A model generated the notes under the pieces. It was not told the origin of the DNA. It saw only the letters and a program-made list of their open reading frames with translations, and searched no databases. Source: Chloroflexus islandicus (GTDB taxonomy: Bacteria; Chloroflexota; Chloroflexia; Chloroflexales; Chloroflexaceae). Taken from it: a stretch of DNA of 64,000 nucleotides. The stretch covers positions 1 through 64,000 of the forward strand of contig NZ_LWQS01000060.1 of the NCBI RefSeq assembly GCF_001650695.1. The letters are read 5' to 3'. A program made the translations under genes and the position numbers. Within the stretch, counting starts at the first letter, position 1. Every line of letters begins with the position of its first letter. Shown piece by piece: positions 59,945 to 64,000 of this stretch.

Positions 59945-60601
59945 GTGACGAGTGAGATCATTGCGGCATTGATCGCGGATCTCGCGTCGCTGCCGGCGCC
60001 GATCCATACAGCCAACATGTATGCATGGGAGACGGACGACGACGAGCACCAGCGCGGCAATGCTATCCGGCGGGCGAATCTGGCCTTGGCGCTGCAACTG
60101 GCGTATGAACGCGGCCCTGATCTGGTGCTGATCGGCGAAGCTCCCGGCTATAACGGCGCGCGCCGCACCGGCGTGCCGTTTACCAGTGAACAGATTTTGT
60201 TGGCGGGGGTCGATCCTCCCGGCCAGTTTGGCGCGGCGCGCGGGTTCCGGCTGGCAACGAACGATGGCCGCATTTCACGCGAGCAGACGGCGACCATCGT
60301 GTATCGCGAACTCGCGGCGCTAAACCGGTTTGCAGTGGGATGGAACGCTTTTCCGCTCCACCCGCACCAACCCGGCCAGCCGCAGAGCAACCGCACCCCG
60401 CGCCAGAGCGAGTTGGCGCTCGGTTTGCCATTGTTGGCTCGCGCCTGTGTACTCTTTGCCGGCTGCCCAGTGGTGGCGATGGGGCGGATCGCGAGCCAAG
60501 CGCTGGCCCAGCTTGGCATTGCGCACCATGCCGTGCGCCATCCGGCCCAAGGCGGCGCGCGCCAGTTTGCTGAGGGATTACGGAGCGTCTTGAAACGATA
60601 A
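59945..60601 (+). CDS. Uracil-DNA glycosylase superfamily protein
   Basis: 218 residues. LVLIGEAPGYNGARRTGVPFTSEQ carries the GEAPG/PF pattern of the superfamily, and a C-terminal VRHPAQGGARQF supplies the His motif. It is closest in look to the UDG-like proteins of unclear specificity rather than UNG or family 4, since no Fe-S cysteine set is seen. It may excise damaged bases. The start is GTG at 59945 with GGGAGGGG upstream; GTG at 59941 is out of frame. Confidence 0.8.
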   Translation: MTSEIIAALIADLASLPAPIHTANMYAWETDDDEHQRGNAIRRANLALALQLAYERGPDLVLIGEAPGYNGARRTGVPFTSEQILLAGVDPPGQFGAARGFRLATNDGRISREQTATIVYRELAALNRFAVGWNAFPLHPHQPGQPQSNRTPRQSELALGLPLLARACVLFAGCPVVAMGRIASQALAQLGIAHHAVRHPAQGGARQFAEGLRSVLKR

Positions 60602-60909
60602 GGCGCAGAGGGGGCAAAGACGCAAAGGGTTTTAACGCAAAGGCGCCAAGGACGCAGAGGGCGCAAAGATTTTTAACGCAAAGACGCAGTAGAGCCGGAC
60701 GGCTGTCCGGCTCCGTAAAGACGCAGAGGGCGCAAAGGGTTTTGGAGGTTCATCAAAAGTGTGCTTGGGAGGCTGGGATCAGGATGTTGTACGCCTTCGT
60801 ATCTTGGCTTGACATGCCCTAGCGTTCAGATTGCTTTGCGTCTTAGCGTATCTTCGCGTCTTGGCGTTCCGATTCTCTGCGCCTTTGCTTCCTTCGCGTC
60901 TCTGCGTTA
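60602..60909. repeat. AACGCAAAGRCGC repeat patch, direct and inverted copies
   Basis: At 60602-60745 there are about five degenerate copies of CGCAGAGGGCGCAAAG/AACGCAAAGACGCA. At 60831-60909 the complementary form occurs (TTTGCGTCTTAGCG, TCTTCGCGTCTTGGCG, TTCGCGTCTCTGCGTT). The halves could fold into a long imperfect hairpin. The GCCGGACGGCTGTCCGGC palindrome (60693-60710) interrupts the first half. No gene is seen in 60602-60940. Confidence 0.75.
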
Positions 60910-60918
60910 CAGATTTGC

Positions 60919-60924
60919 TATAAT
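60919..60924 (+). promoter_or_regulatory. -10 box (TATAAT) of GH13 lipoprotein gene
   Basis: TATAAT at 60919-60924, about 40 nt before the ATG at 60964. No clear -35 or Shine-Dalgarno is seen. Confidence 0.5.
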
Positions 60925-60963
60925 GCAGGCAGATGCAATTACTTGACTACGAAATGGTTTCTT

Positions 60964-62715
60964 ATGCACCGATTATCCCTGCTCTTGCTAGCGGCAATGC
61001 TCTTGGCGGCGTGCGGCCTGCCGGCGGCTACGCCACCCACCCCCGCCGAGACGCCAACTTCCGCTGCCACCCCAACCAATACCCGCCCGCCAACGCCAAC
61101 CCGTGACCCGCGGTTGCCGACCTTGCCGCCCCGCATTACCCCCGGCCCTACCGCGACGCCGTTCCCGCTCGCAGCCGGTTGGTGGGACGGCGCGGTCTGC
61201 TATGAGATTTTTGTGCGCTCGTTTTACGATAGCGACGGTGACGGGATCGGCGATCTCAACGGGATTATTGCCAAGCTGGATTATCTGAACGATGGCGATC
61301 CCACGACTACAACCGATCTCGGTATCAACTGCATCTGGCTGATGCCAGTGGCCGAGGCCGCCAGCTATCACGGCTACGATACGATTGATTACTACACGGT
61401 CGAAAAAGATTACGGCACCAACGACGATTTTAAGCGGCTGGTCGCCGAAGCAGATAAACGCGGGATCAAGATTATCATTGATCTGGTGCTGAATCACACC
61501 AGCACCCAGCACCCGTGGTTCCAAGAGGCGTTACGCGACCCCAATTCGCCCTATCGCGACTGGTACCTCTGGTCGGCGATTGACCCCGGCTACCGCGGCC
61601 CGTTTGGTAACAATGTCGTCTGGCACAAATCGCCAATCCGTGACGAGTACTACTACGGCGTCTTCTGGGGTGGGATGCCGGATCTCAACTTCCGCAATCC
61701 GGCGGTGACGGCGGAAGCCTACAAGATTGCCCGTTTCTGGGTGGAAGAGATGGGTGTAGCCGGCTTCCGGCTCGACGCGATCAAGCATCTGATCGAGTAC
61801 TACACGCTGCAAGAAGATACTGCCGAGACGTTTGAATGGCTGCGCGAGTTTCGGCGCTTCCTTGAGCGCGAGCTGCCGGGCACCTTTACGGTCGGCGAAG
61901 TCTACAACGGCAACCCGCGCACCTTAGCGCCGTATTACCCCGACCAGCTCGACTACTATTTCGAGTTTGAAGTCGCCAAGCAGATTGTCGGCGCAGCCAA
62001 TACCGGGTTGGCGCGGCTGTTGATGCAAGCCACCCAAGATGCCTACACTAAACTGCCCTACCAGCGGTGGGCGCCGTTTTTGACCAACCACGACCAAAAC
62101 CGGGTTATGTCAGTGCTCGGCAACGATGTTACCAAGGCGAAGCTGGCGGCGCTGGCGCTGTTGACCATGCCGGGATTGCCGTTCATCTATTATGGGGAAG
62201 AGATTGGCATGCTCGGCGTTAAACCCGATGAGCGCATCCGCACGCCGATGCAATGGACAAAAGAGGAGTTTGGCGGCTTCACCAGCGGCTTCCCATGGCA
62301 AATGCCGCAACTCGATTACCCATCGAAAAATGTGATGCTGCAAGACGAAGACCCGGACTCGCTGCTCAATGCCTACCGGCAACTCATCCACTTGCACATC
62401 AACACACCGGCGCTAGCGACCGGCGACTTTATCCCGTTGCAGGCCAAAGGCGACGACATTGCCGCCTACATCCGGCGCAGCGGTGATGATATAGTAGTAG
62501 TGATCATCAATTTCGACGCCGTCCCGACCGAGCCGTTTACGCTCTCGTTGAGCGGGAGCGATTTGCCGGACGGAACGTACCAGCTTGTGTCGCTGTACGG
62601 CACGCCGCCGGCCCCGCCGGCGCCGCTGACCATCAGCAACGGCGCGATCGTCGAATACCAACCGTTCACCGAAATCCCGGCCCAGACGGGCTATATCTTG
62701 AAGGTGGAGCGTTAA
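60964..62715 (+). CDS. Lipid-anchored GH13 alpha-amylase family enzyme
   Basis: 583 residues. A lipoprotein signal ends in the lipobox LLAAC-G (Cys about residue 17), followed by a Pro/Thr-rich linker to about 65. The GH13 barrel shows the calcium-type DGDGIGDLNGI, IIIDLVLNHTS (region I), GFRLDAIKH with the nucleophile Asp (II), VGEVYNG with the acid Glu (III), and TNHDQNR with the third acid (IV). A beta domain closes the C-terminus. It would act on alpha-glucans outside the cell. The HipA-like gene starts at its stop codon. Confidence 0.93.
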   Translation: MHRLSLLLLAAMLLAACGLPAATPPTPAETPTSAATPTNTRPPTPTRDPRLPTLPPRITPGPTATPFPLAAGWWDGAVCYEIFVRSFYDSDGDGIGDLNGIIAKLDYLNDGDPTTTTDLGINCIWLMPVAEAASYHGYDTIDYYTVEKDYGTNDDFKRLVAEADKRGIKIIIDLVLNHTSTQHPWFQEALRDPNSPYRDWYLWSAIDPGYRGPFGNNVVWHKSPIRDEYYYGVFWGGMPDLNFRNPAVTAEAYKIARFWVEEMGVAGFRLDAIKHLIEYYTLQEDTAETFEWLREFRRFLERELPGTFTVGEVYNGNPRTLAPYYPDQLDYYFEFEVAKQIVGAANTGLARLLMQATQDAYTKLPYQRWAPFLTNHDQNRVMSVLGNDVTKAKLAALALLTMPGLPFIYYGEEIGMLGVKPDERIRTPMQWTKEEFGGFTSGFPWQMPQLDYPSKNVMLQDEDPDSLLNAYRQLIHLHINTPALATGDFIPLQAKGDDIAAYIRRSGDDIVVVIINFDAVPTEPFTLSLSGSDLPDGTYQLVSLYGTPPAPPAPLTISNGAIVEYQPFTEIPAQTGYILKVER

Positions 62716-63491
62716 TGTTACGGAGAGTGACTGCCACCCGTTATGTGGCGCCGCTGCGCGAAGGCGGCTCGCTGCCGGCGATTGTCGAAGCCGACGACGA
62801 CGGCCTGTACGTGGTCAAGTTTCGCGGCGCAGGGCAGGGGCCAAAGGTACTGGTCGCCGAGTTGATTTGCGGCGAACTGGCCCGCGCGCTCGGCTTGCCG
62901 GCGCCGGAACTGGTGCTGATTGAGGTTGATCCGGCGTTGGGGCGCAACGAACCCGACGGCGAAATACAAGACTTGGTAACGGCCAGCGCCGGGTTGAATC
63001 TGGCGGTTGACTTCTTGCCCGGCGCGCTGGCGTTTGATCCGATCGCGATTCGCACCCTCAACCGCGAATTAGCTTCGTTAATCGTCTGGTTTGACGCTTT
63101 TATCACCAACGTGGATCGAACGCCGCGCAACACCAATTTGCTCTGGTGGCACCGGCGGCTGTTTCTGATCGATCACGGCGCGGCGCTGTACATGCATTAC
63201 ACGTGGCACGATTATCAAAGCCGGGCCAGAATGCCGTTCAGCCAGATCCGCGAGCACGTGCTGTTGCCGGCGGCAACCGAATTAGCAACAGTTGATGAGA
63301 CGCTGGCGCGGCAGATTACCCGCGATCTGCTGTGGGAGATTGTGGCGAAGGTGCCGGATGAATGGCTGGCCGATCCGCGCTTCCCCTCGGTTAAAGCGCA
63401 CCGGGCAGCGTATGTCGAATACCTCAGTCTGCGGCTGGCAGCGCCGCGCGCATTCGTACAGGAGGCCATCGATGCCCGCGAGCGCCTTTGA
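62715..63491 (+). CDS. HipA-like kinase family protein
   Basis: 258 residues. YVVKFRGAGQGPKVLVAELICGEL provides the ATP-binding lysine region, FDAFITNVDRTPRNTNLL the catalytic Asp and Asn, and FLIDHGAAL the metal-binding Asp. The fold matches HipA-type kinases but lacks the N-terminal HipA subdomain, and no HipB-like helix-turn-helix partner is present. Its ATG overlaps the GH13 stop by one base, and it overlaps the DUF3037 gene by 20 bp. Targets are unknown. Confidence 0.82.
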   Translation: MLRRVTATRYVAPLREGGSLPAIVEADDDGLYVVKFRGAGQGPKVLVAELICGELARALGLPAPELVLIEVDPALGRNEPDGEIQDLVTASAGLNLAVDFLPGALAFDPIAIRTLNRELASLIVWFDAFITNVDRTPRNTNLLWWHRRLFLIDHGAALYMHYTWHDYQSRARMPFSQIREHVLLPAATELATVDETLARQITRDLLWEIVAKVPDEWLADPRFPSVKAHRAAYVEYLSLRLAAPRAFVQEAIDARERL

Positions 63492-63912
63492 GTATGCTCT
63501 GTTGCGGCTGGTGCCGCGCGTCGAGCGGGGCGAACAGATCAACATCGGGGTGGTGCTGCTCTGCCGGCAACAACGCTTTCTCGGCATGCGCACGCAACTC
63601 GACGAGGGGCGGATTGCCGCGCTCTGGCCCGATCTCGATCTTGAGCCGGTGCGTGAGCAATTAGCCGCCTTTGAGTTAGTCTGCGCTGGCGGCAGGGCAG
63701 CGGGGCCAATCGGGGAACTGCCGATCTACGAGCGATTCCGTTGGCTCACGGCGACGCGCAGCACCATTATCCAACCCTCAGCGGTGCATTGCGGGTTGTG
63801 CGAGCAAGCGCCGGCGACGCTGGAGCACATCTTTGCCGAGATGGTGCTGGTGCCGGGTGAGGTGATGGCGCCGCATAGTCGCAACGAGACGCAAAAAGAG
63901 ATTGGCAACTAG
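63472..63912 (+). CDS. DUF3037 family protein
   Basis: 146 residues. The pattern FEYALLRLVPRVERGEQINIGVVLLC is characteristic of DUF3037, a small domain repeatedly found next to HipA-like kinase genes. Function is unknown. The ATG at 63472 lies inside the preceding gene, so translation is probably coupled and the products may act together. Confidence 0.83.
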   Translation: MPASAFEYALLRLVPRVERGEQINIGVVLLCRQQRFLGMRTQLDEGRIAALWPDLDLEPVREQLAAFELVCAGGRAAGPIGELPIYERFRWLTATRSTIIQPSAVHCGLCEQAPATLEHIFAEMVLVPGEVMAPHSRNETQKEIGN

Positions 63913-63944
63913 GCGAGATGCAAGGGGTGCGCGAGCCGATCGGC

Positions 63945-64000
63945 TCACAACTCGGCGCGCACCCGTTCGACCATGGCTTGGAGCGCAAACCGGGCCTTGC
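63945..64000 (-). CDS. C-terminal end of a gene running out of the window
   Basis: On the minus strand 17 sense codons (reading ...ARFALQAMVERVRAEL) end in TGA at 63947-63945. The helical, charged character suggests a real C-terminus. Nothing can be said about function. Confidence 0.4.
   Translation of the reverse strand, partial: KARFALQAMVERVRAEL

Noticed and set aside
62715-63912. Classical hipBA toxin-antitoxin operon
   Set aside because: No HipB helix-turn-helix protein and no HipA N-terminal subdomain; the partner is DUF3037.
1-64000. tRNA, rRNA, RNase P, SRP or tmRNA genes
   Set aside because: Intergenic regions were scanned by eye for T-loop, CCA and conserved RNA motifs and none was convincing; a tRNAscan-SE/Infernal run would be decisive.

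Overview
The window is one contiguous stretch of bacterial chromosome with about 50 tightly packed protein genes. No rRNA, tRNA, CRISPR array, insertion sequence or prophage was found by eye. Gene content points to a filamentous, monoderm member of the Chloroflexota, most likely Chloroflexus- or Roseiflexus-like. The signs are an isopentenyl phosphate kinase, a Tad pilus locus without a secretin, a PASTA kinase, LCP and VanW wall proteins, a LexA with Gram-positive type boxes, moderately high GC and many intergenic palindromes. The taxonomic call is inference from content, not a database result.

Layout. 1-376 holds dispersed palindromic repeats and a near-consensus promoter. 377-3424 is a glycoside hydrolase fused to an O-antigen ligase, overlapped tail to tail by a pseudo-receiver winged-helix regulator. 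4439-7398 is a housekeeping run (radA, PIN-TRAM protein, dtd). 7445-11131 is an RsbT-type kinase, an RsbX/SpoIIE phosphatase and a multi-GAF sensor kinase. 11270-13672 has two tandem class-I amidotransferase hydrolases and murI. 13710-18401 (minus) has a VanW protein and a hybrid histidine kinase. 18558-21465 has a DsbB-like protein and glmS, with a recognisable glmS ribozyme in the leader. 21499-30298 (minus) has a DUF4129 membrane protein, rpmG, an ArsA-type ATPase, an FmdB-type protein, a repeat-rich gap, and an operon of FecR-like protein, acpS, nnrDE and deoA. lexA follows with two SOS boxes. 31333-36112 (minus) is a membrane-protein/ABC exporter operon and a 44-residue membrane peptide.

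36269-43530 holds birA, an LCP protein, murJ, a nucleoside hydrolase (minus), a YprB-type nuclease and a PASTA kinase. 43644-47406 (minus) holds a 65-residue protein with its own terminator, an orphan LolD-type ATPase, ilvE, a metallo-beta-lactamase-fold protein and rdgB. 47633-50375 is a three-gene overlapping run: UbiA-type decaprenyl-phosphate phosphoribosyltransferase, isopentenyl phosphate kinase and a SpoIIM-like protein. A membrane glycosyltransferase and a DUF192 protein follow on the minus strand, then the Tad locus (tadC, tadB, tadA, REC-MinD cpaE, cpaB), an alpha/beta hydrolase, a uracil-DNA glycosylase relative, a repeat patch, a GH13 lipoprotein and a HipA-like kinase/DUF3037 pair.

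Themes. Much of the window serves the cell envelope: murI, VanW, LCP, murJ, PASTA kinase, O-antigen ligase, phosphoribosyl lipid donor, membrane glycosyltransferase and Tad pilus. Amino-sugar supply (glmS) is probably under ribozyme control. Several genes have a TATAAT-type box only 6-9 nt before the start codon, suggesting leaderless mRNAs. The strongest single discovery candidate is the glmS ribozyme with a large GNRA-capped insertion.
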